64,000 bases of DNA, from the NCBI GenBank assembly GCA_018350325.1, contig JAEVLN010000004.1:1736001-1800000 (forward strand), written 5' to 3'. Origin of the DNA: Globodera rostochiensis. Taxonomy: Eukaryota; Nematoda; Chromadorea; Rhabditida; Heteroderidae. Of the stretch, positions 1 to 11,668 are shown in pieces. The position numbers were made by a program, and so were the translations under genes. Under the pieces are notes generated by a model. The model was not told the DNA's origin. It was given only the letters and a program-made list of their open reading frames with translations, and ran no database searches. How positions within the stretch are numbered: position 1 is the first letter of the stretch; every line of letters begins with the position of its first letter.

Positions 1-26
1 AATTTGCCTGCAATTCCGGTATCATT

Positions 27-1727
27 TCAAAAATCATTCTGAACGAAATTTCATCAAAAATCCGTAATATTTGCGACAAAATTGGCACCATACCGAAATG
101 ATGCGATTTCGGTGCCTTTCCAATGCTTTTGCCGCAGCCGTAGTGCCACCATCTCCACCCTCATCCCCAATTTGTTCATCGTCTTCTTCTTCTTCCAATT
201 CCTCCGCTTCTGAACCAATTCTTACGGGTTTGCCTGAGGCAAATGCCCTGTTCAGATTCAAATGTTTGGCATTCTGTGGCCGCTGTGCAGCGCCGGCGGC
301 GGATTGGCCCCGGCCGTTTGCTGCTGAAGATGCCGTCGATGGACGACGTATAATTGTGGTGCCGTTGTTTTTGTTGTTGTTGCTATTGGATTTGGTGTTA
401 TTGCCCACTTTCTGCAATTGTTTGGACGGAAATACAACAGACGGACGATGCTTCTGGGCCTGCAAATTTTAAATATTCTTTTCTTTTTTTTTAATTTATC
501 AAAAAATCACTTTTTTGGTTGCCGTTTCCATTTTCTCGCGATCTTCGTCCTCCTCCTCCTCTGCTGCATCATCGACGGGTGCCGGTGACAAAGTGCCAAC
601 AACGCTTTGAAGTCCGTGCAGCTGAACGTCCTCAACCGATTTGGTCATGTTTGCCAACATCCACTCGAGCGCCTGGGCTGTGTCCGCATTCACACTGTCA
701 CCCTGAAACTCCAGGATTTGTTGGTATTAAATTGGCAAAAATCTTGTAATTGTTATAATGCCTGTTTTTGCTGTCGTTTCTGTGCCGGCTCCATGTCGCC
801 ATCCTTGCGGTACTGCTTGCGTTTCTGTTGTTCCATCACCGCTACAATGGTGCGTTCCCGTGCGTTCATGCGCTCAACTGGACGCCCGGTCAAATTGCGT
901 GCCATCTGCTGGTACTTTGGTTCAACAACAGCAGCAGCAACAGCCGCTGAACGCGCTGTCATCGTCGATGCGTTGCGACTTCAAATTTTAAAAAAAGTTT
1001 GGAAATGTAAAATTCAACAAAAATTTAGTACGGCATCAATCCGACAGCGTTGTCCGAACTCTGTTGGTGTTTATGATCCCTTTCTGCCATCAGTCGCATC
1101 CAATTCTTGTTTTGTGGCACAAAAGTTGCCAATTTGGCACTTTTGCCATCGCCGGCGGCACCGTTACGGACTATCACAGACTGATTATTAGGCGCTGATG
1201 TGCCTAATTCCGTGGGCACTTTTGTGCCGGATTTTGTGAACGATGTTTTGACGCTAGTGGACGTTGCTGATGGCCTCGGACGTGCCATGGTCTGCAATGC
1301 CGAGAATGGAATTAGCAAATTATGCTCCTGATCAGGCCTTCTCGTGATCAACCCCTGCCCTGGGAGTTAGAGGCCTCGGGGGCAATATGTCTCGAGGGTT
1401 GGGTGAAAATGTGCCGACCAAACCCACCCCTAACGATGTCGGCATTGCGTTGCCTTCAGCTGGGCCCACGATTTCAGCAGATTCCGTCGGCTCTTCTTCA
1501 AGCACTGCTCGCTGACCGCCGTCCGAGTGCAAAAGTTGTTGTTGTCCTCCCCCCGGGGGACGACGCTGTCCACCGCCCGGCGGCCTTTCATTCCACCACT
1601 CCCGGGTGATGTCCTCCACCAATTTGCTGCCAGACTTTTTGCCCATTACGGTAGCTGGTGTTGTTGAAGGCGATACTACCGTACCCTTTGATGACATTGT
1701 TACTGTAGTGGTGGTGGTGGCGGACAT
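27..1727 (-). CDS. Low-complexity acidic protein of unknown function
   Basis: Not recognised. The model starts at the ATG at 1727, about 15 bp below a good acceptor (TTACTTACAG) that could be a 5'UTR or trans-splice site. Five exons follow in consistent phase: a Thr-rich start with a VEDITREWWNE segment; an exon with NKNWMRLMAERDHKH; one with GRPVERMNARERTIVAVMEQQ; one with ALEWMLANMTKSVEDVQ followed by an Asp/Glu run; and a long Asn-, Ala- and Glu-rich exon. The ORF closes with a few residues at 27-29. The third intron (703-761) needs a GC donor, since no GT exists near that exon end. There is no signal peptide or membrane segment, so a disordered nuclear or cytoplasmic protein is a guess. 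The last short exon is the least certain part. Confidence 0.5.
703..761 (-). other. GC-AG intron in the unknown gene
   Basis: The exon end reads AAACAG then GCATTATAAC; the next exon opens after TTTCAG with codons for GDSVNADTAQ. No GT lies between the previous GTACCG and the stop codon, and that upstream GT gives the wrong phase. Confidence 0.55.
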
Positions 1728-1897
1728 TGTTGAAATCGGCCGCTGTAAGTAAAAACGGTAAACATTCGATCAGGGAGGGATGGTTCTTTTTCTGATCACT
1801 GATCAATCGTAAAACTGATCAGAGAGCGACTGAAAATTGTCTGATCAAAACCAAAGTGAACGTTTCACAGATTTTCAATGAATTTCAGGGCATAATT

Positions 1898-4640
1898 TTA
1901 AACAAGAACATTAAAATTGTGTACATTTTGATCATTTTGTTGTAATTTTTGCTCCGTTTTTTGCAGTCTGTCCTCAATTTCCACCAATTGTTTGGCCAAT
2001 TTGTTCGGCTCTTCCAGCTCCAATTGCTTTGTCAAATCGGTCACTTCCATCGCCTCAATGCCTTCAATTTTTGCTGAAATTAAAATTTGTATTTATTTTA
2101 TTATAGCAATTAGCACTTACAGCGTATTAGTGCCCTTGGCAAAATGCCCTCAGTTTGAGGCGCCCCAACTTCAGTGAACTGCTTCGTGCTGTGCAGCTCT
2201 GTGATGAGTTACGGTTAATTGGAAATGTTCGTTAACGGAATTTCGGTTTTCAAGGAGAGCAAGGACGATCGAGATTCTTGTCGAGATTTTTCGAGATTCT
2301 CGATCGAAATCTTGACCGACGAATTTGTACTGAAGTTTTTTAGTGATAATTTACGCTTTTTTGTTGCTGCGCCCCATTCGACCGTGCCGCGGTGTCCGTG
2401 TTGGCCACTCAGTGCCCAAAACTGTTGCTGTGCCGATGGTGGGCTGTTGTTTTGTGGCAAATTTTGAATGTTCTGCGAATTGTTCTGCTCCAAATTTGGC
2501 GGCACATTTTGCTCTGCCGCGGCATTGTTTGGCTGGTGGTGCCCTTGCACATCAGCATTTGCCGGGAATGGTTGCGTTTTGGCTGAAATTGCGTCAAAAA
2601 TGACAAAATAAATCATCATTTAATGGCTCTATTGTGCTAATCAACGGTGATCAAAACGGAAGTGTGTCTTGAAATTGATCAAATCGTAAAGGCATTGTAA
2701 AAGCCAGAGCCCTCTCTTCGCCCAAACGCTTTATGTGCCAACCTGTTGGACCGGCATTTTGTGATGAAAGTTGTCTTAGAGCCTCCCGCCGATCTTCGGC
2801 CCATGGATCATTTACCTTAATGGGCATGCAATTAAATTTCCAATCGATTAGGGTTTTCATAAAATCAAAAGTTATGCCCGGATTTACGATTGTCGAGACC
2901 GGACTTTCGGGATCGCAAAAAACATTAGCCCCACACACCCGGTAAATGTCGGGATTATCATCAGCCGGCGGAGGTGTGGCAGCTTCCCGAAACCGGTGTT
3001 GGTGAGTGGAGGAGGGATGATAACGCAGCTCATCGCATGGCCGAACTTCCTTAAAACTTTTTCTTTAAAAAATGTTTTACGACTCGAGAATCAATCGTCG
3101 AGACTCCCGAAAACCGCGCCCGCCGTGCTTGTATCCGATGGCGAGATTCAATTCCGAAAACCTCTTATAAATTTCAGACAGTATTTGGATAACGTTATTC
3201 CGAGAAATGTCGATATATTCCGATGGGGTCTGGATTACGTATTCCGAGCAAATGTCGATCAGATGTGATCACGAGACGATCCAGATTATACAAAATATTC
3301 ACCCGATTTGGGCCCAAACAGCTAAAGCCCCGCACAGTGTTGCACGCTAAAAACCGATGAATTAATATCAATATTTTTAAAACAATGTTTTATGACCTCG
3401 AACCCGCATTTGCACGCCCCCGTTGCAGAATGACCAGGCGGACCAGGAAGCCCACACAGAAGCAAACGCTGCAAAAGTTGTGTTAGCTTTCGGAGATGTT
3501 CGATAGTCTCGTTTCTCGAGTCTCGACTCAAGTCTCGGTCTCAAGTCGTCCCGGTCTCAAGTCCCGGGATAAAGGCTCGGTATCGAGTCACAGGGTCAAG
3601 TCTCGGTCTCGTGGTCAAGTTTTGGTATCGAGTCTCGGGCTCAAGCCTTGGTCTTATTTCTCGAGTCTCAGTAAATTTGAGTCTCGAACATCCGTAGTGA
3701 GCTCACAATTTGTTTTTTGACCGAAATCAAATGAATTAAACTGGTGTGTTGTTTACCTTCAGCGAATTAGGGTCATCAACCAAAAAACACGAATTGGTTT
3801 CATGCACTCAACCAACCCCTTAAGGGTTTTTGTATTCCGGATGCAAAAGCACTTTTTCGCAATGTCTCTGCCGGAGGGTGACCAAATTTGATCACCCATG
3901 GCCCCATTATGGACTTGTGATGTTGGCTCGATTATTCAAGCCTTAATTGAACAATTTGGACAGCTTAGCCGGGTGGTGGTGTCCCCTAATTTGGGGCGTG
4001 ACGCCACGCCATGCCGCCATTTATGGCACTATGGTATGACGTAATGCCAAAATTGACGCCGCCATTGTGACGTGACGTCATTATTGGTTTGTTTGTTGCC
4101 CCCCCCCTCACTGAATTGGGCGCCAGCCGGCAGCGGCCTGGGCGTGTAGAAGCCCTGGAACTGGTTAAGCCGGCCGGTGGTCTGCTCCTCCTCCGGGGCA
4201 TATTCATCTATTGCCAGTGCCAATGGGGGCAACGGCGTGCCGTCGACGGGCTGTGCCGGTGCCACCTCAATCTGTTGGCGGGCATTTTGCGGTGCTGTCC
4301 TTTGAAGTTGGGCAACTGAAAATTTTATAAAAACTAAATGTTTTTCATTTTTTAGCATTCCAAATTTTGTGACGGCTCTAAACGAATTTATTTCCGTTTC
4401 CGTCGTACACTCTTTTTGTTATCTGATGCAAAATCGCCGTCAATTTAATTCACGTTTCAATGATTTTCTTAATCAATTCAATCGTCGTTTTGAATCATTC
4501 CCCAATTTAAATAAATTAATTTAAAATGCAAAAATTGAATTTTTAAACTCACCGGAAAAACAAAAAATTTGAAAAGTGTGAAAGACAACAACAAGAAGCG
4601 AGCTGAAGCGTGCAAATTTTACGTTCGCCTTATTTTTCAT
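1898..4640 (-). CDS. Secreted TSP1-domain protein with C-terminal coiled coil
   Basis: Seven exons keep phase at all six junctions (4640-4553, 4315-4112, 3468-3404, 3049-2743, 2582-2409, 2198-2121, 2073-1898), giving about 363 residues. Exon 1 encodes a signal peptide (basic start, then SSLLVVVFHTFQIFCFS). Exon 2 is a Pro/Gln-rich stretch. Exon 3 carries the TSP1 hallmark W..W..W.FCNGG, and exon 4 continues with VRPCDELRY and a pair of cysteines (VCGANVFC). Exons 5-6 are Gln/Asn-rich. Exon 7 is Leu/Lys/Glu-rich, with heptad-like spacing ending near NFNVLV. TSP1 modules in secreted proteins usually bind glycans or matrix. The end of exon 4 is the weakest choice: reading on to about 2650 is also open. 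No close orthologue is recognised. Confidence 0.6.
3495..3705. repeat. Degenerate TCTCGAGTCTCGG repeat
   Basis: Many imperfect copies of GTCTCGGTCTCAAGT / TCGAGTCTCGG in about 200 bp, lying in an intron of the TSP1 gene. Related short patches occur at 33578-33652 and 63076-63115. Confidence 0.75.
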
Positions 4641-6869
4641 CGAAGCTGAGCCCATTTAATTGCATTTTCTGAAATAAAAAAACAAAAGTTGGGCAACCAA
4701 ATGGCGCCTGGATTTTGATTTGATCATTTTGATCTGGTGGAGGATTTTAGCATCCAATTTTGGTCGTTTTCAGTGACAAATGAATGCGATTAGAAATTAC
4801 AGAGTGCAAAAGTTTAAAAAAATTCCGCGCAATCTTCGGACAAATTAAAAAAAAACTTCCCCAGATCCCAAAATTCGCCCGCCCCCTACAAAAAGGGTTG
4901 TCTGGTTCCGATCAAATCGAACCCCGTAACCCCCAGGGGTTTTCGGATCAGTTCGATCCAGTCAGATACCCCAAAAGTTTCGGCTCGGGTACCCAAAGTG
5001 CCAAAAACCGGCAGCCCTAATCGGCACACACACACCCAGGCTTAACACGGACACGGCAGAAGCCAACCGTCAGAACCAGTGAAAGAATGAATTAATTGGA
5101 TTGAATCGGCGACAAAACGAACCGTTTGAATGAATGAATTAATGACACAGACTTTTGGGGGATCGGCGCTATATCATCCAGCACCGGAAGGGAACAAATT
5201 AGCGCAATCCACCGAAAATATTTTTTTAAATCAATGCGTTAATTTATGAAATTTAGTTCGAATTTTTTGTTCCAAAAGTATTCCATTTTTCTAATTAAGC
5301 TTAGATTTTTTCAAAATTTAACGCTTTTTTTTTGATATATTTAAATTAATTAAATTAAATGAAAATATTTATAATTGCGGAACTTATTACGCTCTCGCAG
5401 ATTAAGGATTTAATCTCTGATTTTAATGATTTTCAGAAAAAAGATATCATTAAATGTAGAGTGCTAAAACAATGGCACAGCAAAAGAAAGTGTCGGAAAG
5501 ACAAAATGCGATTGATGAGCTGTCGCCAATCGGAAATAAAAGTGATCAGAATGAACGGCCGGCGCGCGGAAGGCGCGGAGAATTAACCCCATTTTATAAT
5601 TGACTCGCAAAATAAAGCGAAAGTGATTGGATTTGGATGGATAAAATATTGGGGGGATGAACAAAAACTGTTACACTTCAGTTCAATTGAAAAAAGCAAT
5701 TTTCCGGGTGCTTTAAGACAAAAATCTGATCTGATCATCTCTGATCGGTTCTGAATCATAGGCCCCCTGAACTGATCGCGCTATGTCGTTCCCGTCCACG
5801 TACAACAAATCGCGTGCGTTTCCTAATGATCGGATTTAATGCCCTTGATGGATCACATGCCAGGGTTGCTGAATATTATCTCCATTGTCAGGCATTTTGT
5901 GATTTTAGCAATAGAGCTCGAAAATTTTCCAAATTTGGGTGTATCGAAAAGCTGATCAGCAATCATATGATCAGATCATATTCACAGCGGATTATATGGA
6001 AACACTGGCACTGAATAATAATGCCCGCCCCCAAACTTTCTCTGTCAAAAAACTTTTATTAACTCCATGAGAGACGCGCGAGCGAATGAATGCAATGAAA
6101 TGAAATCTCCCCAATTTCATCGTCCATTAAAGCGCAAATTTGGCGACGAATGGCGGACGACGGGAAGACGTGAAAATTGCCGAAGTAGGTCATCAACACG
6201 AGAAAATGTGCGGCGAGAAGGGCGGGGGGGGGGCGGGGGGAAAGTGAAAGTTTTCTGGTGGGGGGGGGGGGGAACGAATTGCGCCGCGCCGTCCGACTTT
6301 CGTTGTCAACGCCCACGGCGAAATTTGGCGTCGAATGACATCCCCTCCGGCACACGGGCGGGCAGTAAATGATGCCCATCCAGCAACACAACCACACAAA
6401 ATCCGGAAATGGACGGCTGAACGGCGAAATGTGCCGTCGCCGACGCCGGTGACGTCCATTTCTGAACTTGGAACACACCATCAGACAACCAATTCTTCAT
6501 GCACATCAATCAGAAACCATTCAAACCCGCAGACAGAGGAGTTTGGGTAATTAAATGCGTTCTTTTTTTGTTGCATTACTTACTGTACACACGACGGAAT
6601 GGAAACCGGAGGTATGAGATTTTTATGCATATTATGTTTTAAAAGAAAATTGTTTCTTAATTGATGCTCAAGAGTATCACACACTGATCAGCTAAAATTA
6701 AGCGAAGCTAAATACACAAATGTTGTCAATAAATTATTTTACTCAAATTTGATGCCTATAAATCCATCAAAATCTGATCGGTTACACACAAAATCAAAAA
6801 AAAAGGTTGAGTGATCGGATTAATCAATCAATATACGAGAATCAGAGCACACTGAGCAAGATGATCAGA
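4641..6869. other. Intergenic, no gene seen
   Basis: AT-rich sequence with poly-G runs near 6224-6272 and scattered GATC words. Open frames here lack splice-phase support, codon pattern or family resemblance. Confidence 0.6.
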
Positions 6870-9352
6870 TCAGTAGGACCTCTCCACCACATCGTTGCAC
6901 AACCGTTCCAACTGTTCGCACACTTTGTTCATCGCCTGCCCTCGTTGCGCGTCCAGCAGCGCGCCACCGGCCGCCTCGCCGCCCACCTGCGATAATATAG
7001 TAAAAAACAGCCAGGAAATTTTTTCCATGTTCCATGTTTCATGCACACCAAAAATTGACAAAAATTTAATTTGTTTTGTATTTTATTGTTTTGTACTAAA
7101 AGTAACTGACCTGGACCAACGTCCGGTTGCATTGGTCAATTTTCAGATCACGGCGCCGATCGTGGATGATCTCGACCAGCAGTCGCACCACCTCGTCCTG
7201 CTCAATGCGCAACTGCTCAGCCAGGTAGGCGAGGCGGATACGCACGTACGGCCTGATCAGACGGAGCAGCACCTCAAACGTATTTTGTTGACCAGAAAAT
7301 GTCAGTAGAGAAAAAAAATTTCTCCATTTTTTACAAGGCAAGTTTTCAGGAAAATTTCGGAAAAAATTCTCAAACTAAAAAAAATTCAGTGACGATGCTT
7401 CATTCCGGTCTTATTTCCCAGTTTCATAGCCCCACCTCTGTGCGGATGTTGCTCAAAAGTTCCTCAATGTGCTCCCGAATGAACGGATCATTCATCACGG
7501 TCCCACGATTCTGTTCAACAATGTGCTCAAACTGTTCGATGTCGTTGCTCTGGTAGGCAGCCACCAGTTTGGTCATGGCCACCACCTCCGGCTCGTCCTT
7601 GAACGCCTTTGTCTCCTGGCTGTCGAACGGGTTGATGTCCGACTTCATCAACTTCAATTTGGTCAATGAATATGATTTTCTCTAAGGATTTATTCAATTT
7701 TTAACACAAAAATTTTGTTTTTAATTCATTCTTCACAGAATATAACACACTGACCATATTTGCCAGCACCAAATACTTCAAGCACAGAATACGTCGAGGA
7801 GAGCCGCTTTCATCGTAATTTTTGAAGGCCTTTTAATGAAATGGTCCAAATTTAATTCCAAAAAATTGATTTAATACCTCAAAAAAGTCAGTGTGCGCCT
7901 TGTCAAACTCCACTAAAAATTCGATATGTGATCAACGGAAGCAAACAAACAAACAAAAGAAAACTTACAATTGCGTAGGTGCATTTTACCACCACATTCT
8001 TAAAAAAATTGTTTAATTTTTGGAAAACGCTCAGTTTCCAATTTAAAATAAATTTCAAACCTCATAAAGTTTTCTAAAAACATCAAGCATTTAATGAAGA
8101 ACAAACAAAAATTTTGGGAAAATGTGAAACCTCTGATGGTGCCCATGATCAACGGATGCGGAATGGCACTTTTCACGTGAACGGACTGATCGTACAGCTG
8201 CTGCAACGCCTTGTTGTTCTTCTGCTCCGTGTACATTTGAATTTCGAGCGCATAAATTTCCAACAGTTGTGTGCCCTTCCTTTGATCGTCCTCGCCAGAC
8301 TCCGTCTGAAATATAGAAGAATTCACAAAGTAATTCGATGTTAAGTTTTTCTCTTTTTTTTGAATAAATCAATGGTGAACTTGGCATGAGTTGCGCAGTT
8401 GCTTCAGCACATGCTTGAGCCGGTCGAACTCCTTGAGGTCAAAGTACAGCTTGCCCAGCTTTGTGTTCGTCTTGAACCAGAGCCGCTCATTCTTTGCTTC
8501 CTAAACTGTTTTACCTAACAAATTATGTCTTTAAAAGCAAATTCACCCAAAAATATACTTTATTTCAAACAAAATGGAGGTTAAGCCCTTCATTTACCAA
8601 CAAAAAATTCGACCTTTAGTGCGTCCAAAGTTATATTGTAGAATTGCTGCAGCAGTGCCGTGTTTTTTGAGGTTGACACGTAGTCGAGTATGGAGTTAAT
8701 GGATTTCTCGGCGTAATTTTTGGTGACCGACGAGCGAATGTACGTGAGCAGTCGCTGATAGTGTCGCAACATTTCGTCAAAATTTCCCTGAAATTCTAAA
8801 ATTATTTTATAAAAAAAACATTTGACAGGAAATTTTAAGAATTCCCCCTAAGTTAAGAAATATTAGCGCTATTTCAATTTTTAGGACAATTTTTTAACCA
8901 GAGATAATTCCTAAAATCCTTCAATGGAGCGATTTTTCAATTTGAGCTAATTACAACAAAAGAAACCATGGCATAATTGAGCTTCATCATCTGCTTGAGC
9001 GCCTTGAAGCCCCAGTCGCCCTTCTCTGTCTCCAAATCCAACACTTTGCGGAAGGAATCCAACGCTGCGCGTTGGCCACGCTCGGATTTTTGCGATTTGG
9101 CCGCATAATATTGATTCTCTAACGCCACGTCCGGCTCGCTGCCGGAGTCGTCCGAATATTGCTGAAAAAATTGGATTAAACAAAGCCGTCGAGTGAAGTT
9201 TGAAGTTACAACCCAAACTAACATAATAAAGGTCGGGGTATTCTGTTAATTCGACCGATTGTTAGCGGTTCGTTTATGGGATATGTTTAAAAAAAATTAA
9301 AACCCCAACTGACCAGTCCATAATCCTCATCGTCCATGTCAAAATCAGACAT
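6870..9352 (-). CDS. csn-2: COP9 signalosome complex subunit 2
   Basis: CSN2 is the PCI-domain subunit of the COP9 signalosome, which removes NEDD8 from cullins. The protein starts [13 protein letters not shown] and splices directly to [11 protein letters not shown], matching the acidic CSN2 N terminus without a gap. Further exons give [12 protein letters not shown], the repeat helices [17 protein letters not shown] and [60 protein letters not shown] and [12 protein letters not shown], then the PCI winged-helix region, ending NDVVERSY. Every block lines up with animal CSN2 in order, and length is close to the usual 440 residues. Several acceptors are atypical (TTGAAG at about 7644, TTTGAG at about 7277). 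It lies downstream of the HSBP1 gene on the same strand. Confidence 0.95.
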
Positions 9353-9689
9353 TTTAATCAAGCAAACTATAGAAAAGAACACTGAAAAGCTGATAAAAAA
9401 TAAATTTTCTTTTGTTTCAACTATTAGAAAGTGCTTCTAAGGCGTAGAACAGGGGCTAGATAGGTGGTATGTACTTTTTTCTAAAGGTACTTTTTGAGAT
9501 TTTTTGTGTTCAATTTGAATAAATTTTAGACAGATGGCCAAATTAATTAATTTTCAAACATTTTTCATTACTTTTTGAATTTTCGCTTAAAAAATGTGCA
9601 AAATGTAAATTTTTTTGTTTATTCTATAGATTTTAAGTTTCTTAAGAAAATTGCTTCCCAAAGTGTGACCAAATCTTTATTGTATACAA

Positions 9690-9795
9690 ATTATATTCAT
9701 TGAATACATGGTAATACATCGTATCGGGTGACAAATTATATAAAGCAAGGAAAATCATTGAATACATCGAGAAAGTTATCGGGTGAACTCCTTTG
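9690..9795. repeat. Imperfect duplicated segment below hsb-1
   Basis: CATTGAATACAT and ATCGGGTGA words occur twice (about 9698-9735 and 9757-9787) just after the hsb-1 stop codon. It probably lies in the 3' untranslated or flanking region. Confidence 0.4.
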
Positions 9796-9797
9796 CC

Positions 9798-10460
9798 CTA
9801 CTGCTGCTGCTGCTTCTTCTGCTGTTGCACACCGTCGTCCGCCTCCCCCATCAATTCGGTGATGCTCTTCTCCAGACTGTCCACGCGTTTCGTCATCTCG
9901 TCAATGCGGTAGATGATTTGGTCGGACATCGCCTGGAAGCGATCACGCGTCTCGCGCAAAACGCCCTCAATCTTAAAAAGCGAACATTTGAATTAAAAGC
10001 TCTTCTCGTTATAAAGATTGTTATTGGCCGACTCTGAATTTGTCCAGAATTTTGGAAGGAGGGTTCCTGCCTTTCAAGGAAGTTAGGTCCCCGCACTCTT
10101 TTTTGCTCGACCAAGAATGCGAAACAAAAATTTTCTGGCTCAAAACACCCAAAAACAAAACAAAAAACATTTTAGCCCGTCTCTGACCCTGAACCATTAA
10201 ACGTTCGACGATGGCGCCGACACACACAGAACTTTTGCCCTTTTTTAGGTTATGACATTTTTAAGGACCAAAAATTGGTTAGGTTAAAATTAGTCTCTGC
10301 CAAAGACCCGCCTGAACCTTGTGATGGGTTAACGCACAAACTATGCAAAATTACAAACCATGTTCGTCATGTTATCAAAATCTGGTTGCATGGCTGTGCC
10401 TTCTTTCTTTGTTTCATGTGCGTCTGAAAAGACGGTATGTTCCTTCTTCACTTCGGCCAT
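9798..10460 (-). CDS. hsb-1: Heat shock factor-binding protein 1
   Basis: HSBP1 is a small coiled-coil protein that binds the trimerisation region of heat shock factor and damps the heat shock response. Two exons (10460-10359 and 9971-9798) give 91 residues. Exon 1 is a variable N terminus ending DFDNMTNM; exon 2 holds the conserved core RFQAMSDQIIYRIDEM followed by KRVDSLEKSITELM, matching the family pattern of FQxMSDQII, RIDDM and a second heptad block. The tail is unusual in ending in a run of glutamines. The intron acceptor is TTTTTAAG. It sits 445 bp upstream of csn-2 on the same strand, so a shared transcript is possible but not shown. Confidence 0.93.
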
Positions 10461-10999
10461 TTCGCGTCGTCCAATTAAATACTTGAATTATGACAGTAAA
10501 AGGTGATATAATCTTTTCAAATCCTAAAATACAAATAAAAAAATGGGCACTACTTCAGTTTGTATGGTAAAAACAACGTTTTTTGAAAGTGGTTTTGATT
10601 ACGAGTCGGCTAAAACAAATCATGTTTTGCCCATATGTGCTTTTTTAAAGATTTGTACTTTTTTGAGGTATTTATGTAAATCGGGTAATTTGTTTGGGAC
10701 GAACCCCAAGTTTTTGAATAAGTAAAAAAAGGGTAGCGAGTCGGGACAAAGTAGCGAGTTGGGGTGTAACGAGTTGGGTAGGTTATAGTACCATTTGTTT
10801 GAAAAGGTTTGTGACTTTTTAGAAAATTTTTAAGGGTTTATGATTTTCTTTCGAAGACAGAGCGCCAAAAGAAAACATAAATTTAAAAACTATGACTGCA
10901 AACATTCTCTTACATTTTTTATTTGATTTTTGTTTAATTCTTTTTGTACTGTATCAAGAGTATAAGCAATAAAAATAATGTTTGGATCGATTTTTGCAG

Positions 11000-11096
11000 A
11001 TTGGTGGCTCTTTACATGAAAGCTTTCACTCCATCGACAAGAAAAAAGATTTTCATCGGTGACTTCGTCGACAGAGGCCCCCGAGGCTGCTTCAAG
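11000..11096 (+). pseudogene. Orphan exon of a PPP-family Ser/Thr phosphatase
   Basis: An open stretch bounded by TTTTTGCAG and a GTGATT donor encodes LVALYMKAF, then KKIFIGDFVDRGPRGCFK. GDxVDRG is the metal-binding motif of PP1/PP2A/PP2B phosphatases, and the residues before it fit the same family. I find neither the upstream GDxHG exon nor the downstream GNHE exon within about 1 kb. It therefore looks like a relic or dispersed exon, not a working gene. A gene with very long introns cannot be excluded. Confidence 0.5.
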
Positions 11097-11668
11097 GTGA
11101 TTGTTTATGATCATTAAAAAACAATTTGTTCACAAAATAAACGCTAAACACTTGTAGTTCCTCTTGGAAAATTCTCTATTTTTGCATCTGTAATCTTTTT
11201 GTAGAGGAAATCATTCTGTAATTGAATTTGTGAATAGCTAACACATCAATCATACAACCCACTAAAATTCATTTTTTTCAAAATAAAATTTAATTGTGCA
11301 ACGTTTTAAATTTTGGGTCCCCCCCCCCCCCACTTGGCAAACTTTTTAATCTTCATAAAATCACTTCCTGTGCACGTTTTATCCGTCTTATTTTCTTCTT
11401 TTGTGTCCTGTAGTTTGTATATTCGATGCACATTTGCCGTCATTCTGTTTTGTGTTTATTTATTTAATGTTATATGTAGTTTGTAGGCTGTACATCAAAC
11501 ATTTCTTTCTTTTTTTTTGCACAAACTTTACTTATAAATTGACATTCAGCTACATGTTGCCATGGTTTAGAATTGGTTTTATCTGCTAAATGTTTCAAAC
11601 TCTAAAATATTTACTAAAAATAATGTAGGAACCATTTTATAATTTAATTCATTTTCGATTCCTGCCAA

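Noticed and set aside
3322..3531. Collagen-like PGPPG open frame
   Set aside because: Single short motif in the wrong frame of the exon that encodes the TSP1 module.
9225..9242. Possible tiny exon EYPDLYY in csn-2
   Set aside because: Direct joining of DEDYGL to [11 protein letters not shown] matches CSN2 without a gap, and the tiny exon breaks phase.
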